This document shows positions 21,646 through 30,500 of a stretch of DNA of 64,000 nt, in pieces. Each line of letters opens with the position of its first letter. Position 1 is the first letter of the stretch. The notes under the pieces were generated by a model that saw nothing but the letters and a program-made list of their open reading frames with translations, did not search any database and was not told the origin of the DNA. Source of the stretch: Catenulispora sp. GP43 (GTDB lineage Bacteria > Actinomycetota > Actinomycetes > Streptomycetales > Catenulisporaceae). The DNA lies in NCBI RefSeq assembly GCF_041260665.1, contig NZ_JBGCCT010000007.1, positions 310,001 to 374,000 on the forward strand, given 5' to 3'. Both the position numbers and the translations under genes were made by a program.

Positions 21646-22695
21646 ATGACCGCCGCGCCCTCCCCCTCCCCGCAGGCCTCGCCCCCGCGCCGGCCCGCCT
21701 CCCAACTCGGCCGGCTGAGCCTGCGGGGCGTCAGCCGGGCCTACGGGACCCACACCGCCTTGCACCCGCTGGACCTGGACATCACCGGCGGGGAGTTCAT
21801 CGCTCTGCTCGGGCCCTCGGGCTGCGGCAAGACCACGGCGCTGAACTGCCTGGCCGGGCTGCTGCCGCTGACCGCCGGCGAGATCGAGCTCGACGGCCGC
21901 CGCGTGGACACGCTGCCGCCGGAGAAGCGCGGGTTCGGCATGGTGTTCCAGAACTACGCGCTGTTCCCGCACCTGACCGTGCGCGCGAACGTCGCCTTCG
22001 GCCTGAAGATGCGTGGCGTGGCCAAGGCCGAGACCGAACGGCGCGTCGCCGACGTGCTGAGCCTGGTCCGGCTCACCGAGCACGCCGCCAAACACCCGGC
22101 GCAGCTGTCCGGCGGCCAGCAGCAGCGGGTCGCCATCGCCCGCGCCATCGTGACCGAACCGGCCCTGGTGCTGATGGACGAGCCGCTGTCGAACCTGGAC
22201 GCGGCCCTGCGCCTGGCGATGCGCGGCGAGATCCGGCGCATCCACCAGGACTTCGGACTGACCACGGTCTACGTCACGCACGACCAGGAGGAAGCGCTGT
22301 CGCTGGCCGACCGGCTGGTGGTGCTGCACGACGGCCGGGTCAGCCAGATCGGCACGCCCGCCGAGCTCTACGAACACCCCGCCGATCCGCACGTCGCGGC
22401 GTTCATGGGCTATCGCAACCTGCTGCCGCTCGCGGTGACCTCGGCCGATCGCACGACGGCGCTCGCCGAGGGCGACGGGCTGCGGATCGTCGGGACCCCG
22501 GCCGGCACTCCCGCCAACGCCCGCGCCGGCATCCCCGCCGGTACCTCTGCCGGCGAACCGTTGTCGGCCGGGCAGCCGGTGCTGGTCGCGATCCGCCCGG
22601 AGGACCTGCGGGTCGCCGCCGAGGGTGAGACCGCGATCGGCGAGGCGGTCGCGGAGATCGTCGAGTACCACGGCCGGGTGCTGCACGTGATGGTG
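21646..22695 (+). pseudogene. ABC transporter ATPase (sugar type), 3'-truncated
   Basis: From the ATG at 21646 a MalK/PotA-type ATPase reads through Walker A (GPSGCGKTT), Q-loop (VFQNYALFPHL), signature (LSGGQQQRVAIARA), Walker B (ALVLMDEPLSNLD) and H-loop (VYVTHDQEEAL), then into the TOBE region (VLVAIRPEDLRV, EIVEYHGRVLHVMV). Homology stops at about 22690. The open frame continues to 23136 but is only antisense to a different gene. The two permease genes expected after the ATPase are missing. The ATPase core is complete and might still fold, but the importer cannot be complete here. Confidence 0.85.
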
Positions 22696-24308
22696 TGGCG
22701 CAGGACGCCGAGGACCCAGGCCGGATCGGTCGCGCCGCCGCGCAGGGCCCGCAGTGCCGCCGTGGGATTGCGGAACGCGCGGTCCGCGATCCACCTGCGC
22801 AGGACGCGTCCGCGCGGTGCCTTGGCGCACGCGATGTCGAGGACGTCCTGGCCGACCTCGTCGCGCTGCATGATGGCGAACGGGATGGTCGTCTGCTCCG
22901 TCCGCTCCAACAGCCGGTGCAGGATCGAGTCGGGAGTGGCCTCGTTGGCCGCCAGGTTCTCGCGCTGCGGGACGGTGCCGCGAGCCAGGACGTACTCCAC
23001 CAGCGCGCGGCATAACGGGGCCTCTTCGGTGAGCTCCGTGATGGTGCGCTTCATGTTCCGGGTGAGCAGGGCCTTTTCCGCGACCTCGGGCGGTGCTGTC
23101 GCGAGCAGGATGTTGGCGGCGTCCAGCCGGGTGTAGAGGTGCGCGCCGACGTGGCCGGGGGTCCAGCGGTCGTGGGCCGCGCCGGGATCGGCGAGCAGGT
23201 CGACGAGGGTGCCCGAGTACTGGTTTACCTTGCTGACGGCTTGCGCCCAGCGTCTCGGATCATCCGCCAACCGCTCGGTGGCGTAGTGCTCTATAAGGGC
23301 TCGTATATCGTCCGCCGCCCGCCGTTCTCCCGGCCGCGTGGCCTCCGAGACCTCGCTGACGGCGAGCAACGCGGTGAGGCCGGCCGGGCGCGTGTGCTCC
23401 AGGACCTCGGTGGCCGACATGGTTCCGGCGCGCAGCGCGTACAGGGCCGTCTCCCGTATTCGCTCCAGTCCGTTGGAGACAGGATACTGACAGCTGTCGA
23501 CGATCTCGCGGTACATATCGACGGACACCGGCTTCGTGCTGCCGTCCGGCGAGGCGTCGAACGTCTCGCGCAGCGCGTATCTGAACGGCAATCCGTCGAA
23601 GCGCCGGAACCCCAGAAAGGTGAAGTCGCCACCCCGGCCGGCCCACAACGCGCGATGCTTCTTCGCCTCCTTCTTCAGGCCGTGGTCCGCCAAGGTCGTG
23701 ATGACGCTCGCCGCCTCAGCCGCGTCGAGCTGATCGGCGTACGGCATCAGGGCCAGGACCAGGTCCGGGTCATCGGCAGCCGCCAGCAGGTGAAGCAGAT
23801 CCTTGTCGAGCCTCCCGCCGGAGCCGGCCGCCACGGCATCCAGCAGCATCCGCTTGACCCGCCGCGGGATGACGGTGCGACGGTCGGGCCCCTTGCGTTC
23901 CCGTAGGATCGCGCGGCGCGCCCTGGTCGCCGGGAAGGTCGCGGGCTCGTCCTCGAAGAACGCCGCGTCGGCCTCCGGATCGAAGCGCATCAGGATGCGA
24001 TCGACGGTGTTCGCCCCTTCCGCGTCGCCGTACAGCAGCACTTGGCGGACCAGCGCCGCCAGCGCACAGGAGGGCCCCTCGGTCAGGATGTACTCGCGAA
24101 ACGGCACGCTGAGCCGGCCGTGCAAGACCTCGACGGCCGCGGCGAGCTCGGCCTCGGGCAGCGCGGACGCGACGGCCGATATGTCGGTCGGCCGCGCCGA
24201 TTCGAGCAGCCGCAGGAGTCGGCCGAGGGCCGCCGCGCGTTCGGGGCTCACAGCCGGCGACGACTCGGTCGGGGAGCTCGTCGGGGAGCTGGGGATCATC
24301 CGTACCAC
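22410..24308 (-). pseudogene. Helical-repeat hypothetical protein, 3'-truncated
   Basis: From GTG 24308 (or ATG 24299) about 540 residues read as an all-helical protein with repeated helix pairs resembling HEAT or leucine-rich-variant repeats (RDEVGQDVLDIACAKAPRG; NEATPDSILHRLLERTEQ). The last natural residues are around GATDPAWVLGVLRHT. From about 22690 to the stop at 22410 the frame is antisense to the ABC ATPase and gives low-complexity Ser/Pro/Ala sequence. No enzyme motif is visible and the function is unknown. It is the right-hand partner of a tail-to-tail junction. Confidence 0.65.
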
Positions 24309-24618
24309 ACGCCTTTCGCCCGAGCCCGAAACATCAAGGCTAGGGGATCGGTCGGCGGCGCGGTACGGGTGCCCGGGAGCGGTCGATGTCGGGGGTTTTA
24401 TATGAACATCCAGATGCCTCTTGCGCAGGAGAGCGAAATCAGAGATGGTCTATCCGCCGCTGCGGGAGGCACCGCGGGACCGCGGTCTCTACACCGCAGC
24501 GGACCAACTTCCCCTGCGTCGCCCCAGGCGTATCGCCGCCGATTCACGCTGCCCCGAATGTGAAGATCAAGAGCGAAGATAGCCACTTTCGGACATCTCG
24601 GGACGGCGGGACGGCACC
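24309..24618. other. 310-nt intergenic region
   Basis: This region separates the divergent helical-repeat gene and the LPXTG protein gene. It should hold both promoters but no clear -35/-10 pair stands out. A 53-codon frame from the ATG at 24402 (MNIQMPLAQESEIRDGL) has no ribosome-binding site I trust. I see no structured RNA or terminator. Confidence 0.4.
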
Positions 24619-24972
24619 ATGCGGGTTCATGCGGAGGCGGCGTCGCTGGCGGTCGCTGTGATGACTGCGGCAGCGGTGTTCGCACCGGTGCGGGCCTTCG
24701 CCGATCCTGATCCGAAGCCCCCGCTGTCGATCACGTATGTCGCGCGCAACACGATGCGCCGGCCGACGCCGCCCCCGCCGCCGGGCCCGCCCCCGCCGCC
24801 GGCGCCTCCGCACAAGTGGCCCACGCCGCACGTGCCGCCGCGTGTTCCCACGCTGCCGCGCACCGGGATGGAATTGTCGGCTGCGGCGCTGGCGTTCCCG
24901 ATGGTCTTGCTGGGCGCGGTCCTGGTGTTCGTCGGGCGGCGGCGGACTCAGGGCTCGTCCCCGCGATCCTAA
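24619..24972 (+). CDS. Small proline-rich LPXTG-anchored surface protein
   Basis: A 117-aa protein: signal peptide (SLAVAVMTAAAVFAPVRAFA, about 8-29), a short loop, a proline stalk (PTPPPPPGPPPPPAPP, about 49-64), then a sortase sorting signal: LPRTG near residue 80, a hydrophobic helix (AAALAFPMVLLGAVLVFVG) and a basic tail (RRRTQ). It should be covalently attached to peptidoglycan by a class E/D-type sortase, with almost no ectodomain beyond the stalk. No sortase gene is in the window. A tiny anchored protein of this shape may act as a spacer or a scaffold. Confidence 0.75.
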   Translation: MRVHAEAASLAVAVMTAAAVFAPVRAFADPDPKPPLSITYVARNTMRRPTPPPPPGPPPPPAPPHKWPTPHVPPRVPTLPRTGMELSAAALAFPMVLLGAVLVFVGRRRTQGSSPRS

Positions 24973-25132
24973 ACAAACCCTGAGAATCCGAAATCGGTGC
25001 CCACCGTTTGAGCTCCGACGGGGCTTTAGAAGTCAGACGCTGCTCGACCGCTTCTCGGCTCAGTAGCAGTCGCCACACCTTCAGCCACCGAAGGGGTTCT
25101 GTAATGACGCGAGGTCGAATCGGGGGATCCGC

Positions 25133-26131
25133 ATGCCTTATACGTGCCTTGATTTAGGGGACGCGACGCGCCTGCGGATCAGCGTGGTGCGCGACCCGGC
25201 ACCCACTCTGATATCGCTGGTGGCCGACGTCTTCGGCCGCAGGCCGCAGGGAGTGAGCGAGCCCTGGCGCCGGCTGGTTCGCAGCACAGCGCCTCCCGAC
25301 GCGGCCGCGGTGCTCCATCCGCTGTTCGCGCCGACCACCGCGGTGCTGCCGGACTGCATCAGTCCGGAGGTTCGCAACCGGGCGGACGGAGGCGGTTTGG
25401 CCGAGTACCTCACTCGGATCCGGGACACCGCGCCTGAGGCGCTGCTCGACGAGCTCCACACCTTCTTCGGTGCGGACCTGCCACGGCAGTGGCGCCCGGT
25501 GTCGGCGGCCCCGGCACGCTGGTTGAACCGCGTAGCGGACGTCATGGCGAGTGCCTGGGAGGGGTTCGCGCCGGTTTGGAGCAGCGCATCAGTGCTCTTC
25601 GACCGGGAGTTCGAGCGCGTCGGCACCGCGGTGGTCCGCGGGGCGACGGAAGCGATCCTGCTCGGGTTCGGCTCCCGTCGGCATCGGTATCAGGGCGGCC
25701 GGCTCTACATCGAGGACCGGTTTCCGGAGGCGTTCGTGCTCGGCGACCGCACCCTCGCCTTGACCCCGATCGTCTCCAGTTCCACGCCGCTGCTGTGTGA
25801 ACTCGACCGGCCGGACAAGGTGTGGCTCGGCTACGCCATGCCCGGGCAGCGGAGACTGTGCGACTCGGACGCCGAGCAGCCTCGGCGCGACACCCTCGCC
25901 GTCGCCGTGGGCCCGGCCCGCGCGGTCATCCTGCGGATGCTGACGGCGCCGGCGACGATGTCCGACGTCGCCAAGCGGCTCAACGTCAGCCCGCCGGCGG
26001 CCACCTACCACTGCCGGCAGTTGGAGGACGCCGGCCTGCTCGTCCGGCGGCGAAACGGATCACACATCCATGTTCAGCGGACGGTCCGCGGCGGGGCTTT
26101 GGTGGACATCTTCTCCTCGTCGGCATTCTGA
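25133..26131 (+). CDS. DUF5937-like regulator with C-terminal winged helix
   Basis: A 332-aa protein with the same two-part plan as the regulator at 389-1486: a 240-residue ligand domain beginning LDLGDATRLRISVVRDPAPTL and a C-terminal ArsR-type winged helix (ILRMLTAPATMSDVAKRLNVSPPAATYHCRQLEDAGLLVRRRNG). TYHCRQLEDAGL is the recognition helix. The target is unknown. The next gene on the strand encodes a membrane glycosyltransferase 200 nt downstream. Confidence 0.75.
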   Translation: MPYTCLDLGDATRLRISVVRDPAPTLISLVADVFGRRPQGVSEPWRRLVRSTAPPDAAAVLHPLFAPTTAVLPDCISPEVRNRADGGGLAEYLTRIRDTAPEALLDELHTFFGADLPRQWRPVSAAPARWLNRVADVMASAWEGFAPVWSSASVLFDREFERVGTAVVRGATEAILLGFGSRRHRYQGGRLYIEDRFPEAFVLGDRTLALTPIVSSSTPLLCELDRPDKVWLGYAMPGQRRLCDSDAEQPRRDTLAVAVGPARAVILRMLTAPATMSDVAKRLNVSPPAATYHCRQLEDAGLLVRRRNGSHIHVQRTVRGGALVDIFSSSAF

Positions 26132-26340
26132 GTTTTATCGAACGGCCTCGCAACTACTTAAACTTCCCTTGAAGTAAGCGCCGCCACCTGCGGATATAGC
26201 CCGTCTGGAACGACAGGTCGGGCTGTTCGCGCTGTTCGCAAATTGATTCGGCTTCAACGATTACTTAAGTGTTTGTCCAGCCTTACTGCGAACTCGATAC
26301 TCGGGGTTCAGTCGATTTCAGCGGTTCCTGGAAGGCACTC
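26132..26340. other. AT-richer intergenic region with inverted repeat
   Basis: About 200 nt with lower GC than the flanks. It contains ACTTC-CCTT-GAAGT (26162-26175), a small hairpin-forming palindrome, and a TTACTTAAG element near 26262. A promoter for the downstream membrane gene is likely here but no consensus boxes are convincing. Confidence 0.4.
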
Positions 26341-27819
26341 ATGCTCCTGCGTCGAATACGCGATCGTGGCTTCATCGCCGCGAACCTTCCTGTGCTCACG
26401 GCCACGGTCGCAGTGATCGCCGTGATCCTCGTGAACAGCTGGCGCTATCGGCATACCGCCGTCGACGACTCGCTGATCTACGATCGATACTTCCGGAACT
26501 TCTTCGACGGCGACGGACTCGTGTACAACCGGGGCCAGCGTTTCAACGGGCTGACGGCGCCGTTCTACGCGTACGTGATGCTCGCGTTCGGATGGTTCTT
26601 CGACACGCCGGTGCATGAGGCGTGGGTGTTCTCCACGGTGTTCATGCTCGCCGCCGCCGTGCTGGCGATCCAGTGGGGCCGGCTGCGCGGGCAGGGGCTC
26701 GGTATCTCGCTCGGCCTGTGTGCCGGCTTCTCGCTGCCCTACTTTTACAGCACCTACGGGATGGAGACCGGCCTCTTCCTGTTCTTGATCGTCGCATGCC
26801 TCTACCTGTATGAGACCAAGCGCTATCAAGCATTGGCCATCGCCGGGGCGTTGACGGTTCTGACCCGTGGAGAGGGTTCGATCCTGCTCGTCATGCTCGT
26901 CGCGGACCATCTGATCCGCAGGCGGCCCCTGCCCTCCTGGCGGATCCTTATCGCTCCCGCGCTGATCCTCCTCACGCATTACACATTCAACTGGCTGTAC
27001 TACGGCACATTCGAGCCGGCCACCGCGCATGCGAAGATCTGGCAGGGACAATCAGGCCTGTGGGACGACGAGCAGTTCCTGGACGCGCGCCGCTACATGC
27101 AGTCCTGGTTCTTCGAGGACAAGTCCTGGTTGTGGCAGGGGCTCGCGGCGCTTGCGATCGTCGGCGTACTCGTCCGAATCCGGCAGACGCTACCGATCCT
27201 GGCGTTCGCCGTCGGCTATTCGTCCTTCTTCTATTTCCTGCACATCCCTGACTACTTCTGGTACTACGCCCCACTCCTCTTCCTCTACTTCTGCTACGCA
27301 GGGCTGGGAATCACCGACGTGGCCTCGCTGTTCGGCCGCGGCCTGGCCGGAGCCAGGGCCGCCGGGTCGACTCAAGTCGGGGCGGCGATGGCGATCGGCA
27401 CGCTGGTCACCGGACTCGCGCTTCTGAATCTTCCCGCGCAGGGCGGTGGTCCAGACCGGTATCAGTCGGCTGCGAAGTGGTTGGTGAACAACGTGCCCGC
27501 CGATTCGACGCTGGCGGCGGACGAGATCGGCACCCTGGGGTACTACTCGCATCTCAATATCGTCGACATCCTCGGCCTGGTGAACCCGGACAACGCCCGC
27601 TACATAGGCGAGCGCCACTTCGATGCCTGGACCGACGAGTACCACCCTGACTACTACCTTGTTCACAGCACCGGCGTCGGTGCCCCGATGTGGACGATGG
27701 AGCACGGGGTGCAGAAGCTCGTGGAGCAGCACAAGCTCTGGGTGGCGACGGGCTTTCCCCATTTGCCCGGGCTGGTTCTGTACTGCCGCGAGGGTGCGCC
27801 GGCCTGCTCGCCGATCTGA
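26341..27819 (+). CDS. GT-C-fold membrane glycosyltransferase-like protein
   Basis: A 492-aa protein from the ATG at 26341; a GTG at 26269 adds 24 residues. About ten TM helices and an Asp pair in the first extracytoplasmic loop (HTAVDDSLIYDRYFRNF) fit GT-C glycosyltransferases such as PMT-like enzymes that use polyprenyl-phosphate sugars. Motifs GLTAPFYAYVMLAFG and LTRGEGSILLVM follow. The C-terminal 120 residues are extracytoplasmic with conserved WLVNNVPADSTLAADEIG. It is probably a mannosyl- or arabinosyl-type transferase for cell-surface glycans. Codon use is less GC-biased than its neighbours, suggesting transfer. Confidence 0.7.
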   Translation: MLLRRIRDRGFIAANLPVLTATVAVIAVILVNSWRYRHTAVDDSLIYDRYFRNFFDGDGLVYNRGQRFNGLTAPFYAYVMLAFGWFFDTPVHEAWVFSTVFMLAAAVLAIQWGRLRGQGLGISLGLCAGFSLPYFYSTYGMETGLFLFLIVACLYLYETKRYQALAIAGALTVLTRGEGSILLVMLVADHLIRRRPLPSWRILIAPALILLTHYTFNWLYYGTFEPATAHAKIWQGQSGLWDDEQFLDARRYMQSWFFEDKSWLWQGLAALAIVGVLVRIRQTLPILAFAVGYSSFFYFLHIPDYFWYYAPLLFLYFCYAGLGITDVASLFGRGLAGARAAGSTQVGAAMAIGTLVTGLALLNLPAQGGGPDRYQSAAKWLVNNVPADSTLAADEIGTLGYYSHLNIVDILGLVNPDNARYIGERHFDAWTDEYHPDYYLVHSTGVGAPMWTMEHGVQKLVEQHKLWVATGFPHLPGLVLYCREGAPACSPI

Positions 27820-27880
27820 TTCTGATCAGCCGTGTGAAGATCCCGATCTCATGTGAAAGTCCCGATCCCATCTGATCCGA

Positions 27881-28540
27881 TCACACCGGCAGCCCGAGCA
27901 GCGCCTCCCGCGTCCCCCGCAGATGCTCCTCGGCGGCCTGCCTGAACTGCTCGGTGGTGCCGGTCGCGATGAGCTCGGCCAGCCGGGCGTGCTGCGCGGC
28001 GATGCTGTGGCGGCGTTCGGCGGTGCGGCGCAGTGCGTGGCTGCCCATGCGGAGCTGGCGGTCGCGGAGGACGTCGTAGAAGTCGGCGAGCAGGTCGTTG
28101 CCCGCCGTGCGCACGATCAGCTCGTGGAAGGTCCGGTCCTCGGCGACGAAGCCGGTGTGGTCTCCGGCGGCGGCGAGTTCCTGCTGGCGGTGCATCGAGG
28201 CGGTCAGTTCCGCGGCCAGCTCGGCGCGGGTGTCGGCGTCGGCGGCGATGACCTGTTCGGCGGCGAAGGCCTCGATCAGCAGGCGGGCCTGGAGCACCTG
28301 CTGGATCTCGGCCACCGAGACGGGGACGACGAGCGCGCCGCGTTTGGGGTGCAGGCGCAGTGCGCCCTCGGTTTGCAGGCGCAGGAACGCCTCGCGCACC
28401 GGGGTGCGGCTCAGGGCGGTCGCCGAGGCGATCTCGCCCTCGCTGATCAGATCGCCGGCGGCGAAGGCTCCGCTGAGGATCTGCTGCCTGGTGTAGGTGT
28501 ATGCGCGCTCGGCCGCTGAGGCCTTGCCGGTGTCGGTCAT
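27881..28540 (-). CDS. GntR/FCD-family transcriptional regulator
   Basis: A 219-aa protein. Winged helix: AERAYTYTRQQILSGAFAAGD, then SEGEIASATALSRTPVREAFLRLQTEG. The C-terminal FCD domain has LLIEAFAAEQVIA, FVAEDRTFHELIVRTAGN (metal-binding Asp/His) and RRHSIAAQHARLAELIATG (His). It lies 48 nt downstream of the cupin dioxygenase fragment on the same strand. Regulators of this type often control aromatic or carboxylate catabolism, so it was probably the regulator of the gentisate-type pathway. Confidence 0.85.
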   Translation of the reverse strand: MTDTGKASAAERAYTYTRQQILSGAFAAGDLISEGEIASATALSRTPVREAFLRLQTEGALRLHPKRGALVVPVSVAEIQQVLQARLLIEAFAAEQVIAADADTRAELAAELTASMHRQQELAAAGDHTGFVAEDRTFHELIVRTAGNDLLADFYDVLRDRQLRMGSHALRRTAERRHSIAAQHARLAELIATGTTEQFRQAAEEHLRGTREALLGLPV

Positions 28541-28588
28541 CCCCGCCTCTCTCGTGCTCGTGCTGCCTGTTCGGGTGCTGACAGGGCT

Positions 28589-29213
28589 TCAGCGACGGTC
28601 GCTGAAGCGGATGTCCAGGGAACGAAGGTAAGTATGGAGCCCGGCGTCCTGGATCGGGATCAGGTGCGCGTCGGTGCCGGTCTCGTTGACGTGCGCGTGC
28701 CACTTGCCGGGCGGTGTGATGAACGCGCCGCCGGGGACCCAGTCCACGCGCACCGGGTCGATGATCTCGCCGCGGTCGTCGAGGCGGTCGCCGAGCAGGG
28801 TGTAGCAGCCTTCCGGGGTGTCCAGGATCAGGTCCAGCGCGACCGACTGGTGGCGGTGCGGACGCTGGATCTGGCCAGCCGGGAGCAGGCCGAACATCGC
28901 CCAGAGGGTGTGCGTGATGGTCAGGGTCTGGGTCTGCTCGGCGTTGGCCAGCAGGACGCTGACCCGGTTCTTGGCGTTGGCGCCGGGGCGTCCGGCGATC
29001 GCCGCGAGCTCGTCGGTGAGGCGCTGGCGGGGGAACTTGGCCGGGCGGAAGCGTGCGGTCTTCGGGGTGACGCCGAGGTGGCGCAGCAGGGGCTCGTCCG
29101 TGACCCAGTACAGCGCGGCGTCGGTGAGGCCGTGGTGGGTGGCCGGGGTGTGGGCGGGGAGGGTGAGGACGTCGCCCTTCTCCCAGGTGACGACGTGCCC
29201 TGAGATCTCCGAC
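28589..29213 (-). pseudogene. Gentisate 1,2-dioxygenase-like cupin, 5'-truncated
   Basis: The minus-strand frame is open from a stop near 29320 down to 28589. Family-like sequence starts only at about 29210 (GWSEISGHVVTWEKGDVLTLP) and runs through TLWAMFGLLPAGQ and the C-terminal cupin RPHRHQSVALDL, FITPPGKWHAHVN. The His-x-His of this cupin is present. The N-terminal 140 or so residues of a gentisate dioxygenase are missing, and the only in-frame ATG (28897) is inside the fold. The remnant is joined head-to-head to a second truncated gene at about 29213. Confidence 0.75.
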
Positions 29214-29933
29214 CAGCCGCGTCCGGAACCGAGCCCTGACGGCGCACGGGATCGTGCAGAACACGCTGCCGCGCGGCGGCGTGCCGGGTCTGCGGTCGCT
29301 CACGGCGTGGCTGTCCGTCCCGCATCCCCGCCACCGTTCGGCAGGCCGCGGACCGGTCCTCGGCCCCGGCGCCGGGAGCACCGAGGCCGACGCGGCCTAC
29401 GCCGAGCTGCGGCTGGCGGCCGCCCTCCGCGACGCCGACCCGGTCGCCCGGGCCGCCTACGCGCTGCTCGTCCTGGAGGGGCTCACCAACCGCCAGGCTG
29501 AGACGGTGCTGGCCCAGGCCGGAGTCGTCAACCACCGCAACGGCGTCGCCGCCGGGCAGCGCATGGCCCTGATCCACCCGGCCGAAGTGGCGTCGTCCAG
29601 CGAGTTCGACCCCTGCACACTGCGCACCGGACCGGTCGATCTGCCGCGGCGCCGGCGCCGGCGGCCGTCCGCTCGGTCGTGACGACGCCGAACGGGACCA
29701 TCACCCTCACACAGGTCCCCGCCGACCTGTGGCTGCACACCGCCCGCCCCGATTTCAGCGCCTGGCCCGACCGCAGCCCGGCCGGGGCCGATGGCTCCGC
29801 CGTGACGGCCGCCCTCGCGGCCCGGACCAGTTCTACCTCTGGTCCTACTTCTGGTTCTAGTGCCGCGGCTGGCAACGTTTGCCTGGTTGTTCACGGGGCT
29901 CTTCTGTCGGCGCATTCGGCTACCGTCTGCGCC

Positions 29934-30389
29934 GTGGGGTATCAGACGGAATTTGTGGGCGCTTTCGCTGTCATGCCGCCGCTGACCGCTGACGAGGTCG
30001 CCTTCCTGCGGCGCTTCGCTGAGACCAGGCATGGCGATGGCCTGCCAAGCCGGTGGTGCCACTGGGAGGCCACGGGCGAGGGGAACGTCATCCGGTGGAA
30101 CGGGGGGCCGCAGTTCTACGAGCCCGAGAAGTGGATAGCGTATCTGATCAGCCACTTCCTCCTGCCCGGCCACGTGGTGAACGGCGCCGTCGACGCCCGG
30201 GGCGAGGAGGCCGGCGACGTCTGGCGGCTCGTCGTCACCGACAATGTGGTGACCGTGCGCGCCAACGGATGGGAATACGGCCCTATCACCGAAGCCACCC
30301 CTGACCGCACGCCTGGCATCTACCAGAACCCGGAGTGCTGGCCAGACGACCAAGTCTCACCCCTCGATGAGAACCGATCCGCTGGCTAG
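29934..30389 (+). CDS. Cargo ORF of the inverted-repeat element, hypothetical protein
   Basis: A 151-aa protein from GTG 29934 (MGYQTEFVGAFAVMPPLTAD). Features are an N-terminal TEF-G-F-PPL pattern, EVAFLRRFAETRH, WCHWEATGEGNVIRWNGGPQFY, EKWIAYLISHFLLPG and VVNGAVDARGEEAGDVWRLVVTDNVVTVR. I recall a common actinomycete family of unknown function with this pattern, usually longer in the middle, so this copy may carry a short internal deletion. The stop TAG lies in an internal copy of the terminal repeat (30386-30410). It is the only gene in the element. Confidence 0.65.
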   Translation: MGYQTEFVGAFAVMPPLTADEVAFLRRFAETRHGDGLPSRWCHWEATGEGNVIRWNGGPQFYEPEKWIAYLISHFLLPGHVVNGAVDARGEEAGDVWRLVVTDNVVTVRANGWEYGPITEATPDRTPGIYQNPECWPDDQVSPLDENRSAG

Positions 30390-30500
30390 TGCCACGGCTG
30401 ATAACGCTCGCTCTCAGTGTCCCGCGACGGCACCAGCCGGGGCGGAACCCGTCCGGCGCGCCGCGAACTACCGGGCAAACGCTGCCAGCCGCGGCACTAG
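30386..30500. repeat. Internal diverged repeat plus right terminal repeat (115-bp MITE-like unit)
   Basis: A diverged direct copy of the left end starts at CTAG 30386 (CTAGTGCCACGGCTGATAAC), and the right end is inverted at 30500. These two ends bracket 115 bp, so the right part of the element looks like a small MITE by itself. Either one element inserted beside another, or a MITE pair captured the ORF between them. Confidence 0.6.

Larger units (their letters stand above)
29857..30500. mobile_element. 640-bp inverted-repeat element with cargo ORF, CTAG target duplication
   Basis: Terminal inverted repeats of about 43 bp begin CTAGTGCCGCGGCTGGCA at both ends (from 29857 rightward, from 30500 leftward; first 18 nt identical, about five or six differences after). 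The host reads TCT-AG before the element and G-TCC after it. Removing 640 bp (29861-30500) leaves one CTAG and restores the host frame exactly inside a Ser-Gly repeat. CTAG is therefore a 4-bp target-site duplication. There is no transposase; the element holds one 151-codon ORF. CTAG fits the YTAR target of IS5-group elements, an inference only. Confidence 0.8.

Noticed and set aside
24402-24563. Possible RiPP precursor (53 codons)
   Set aside because: No ribosome-binding site, no maturation gene nearby, and no family resemblance.
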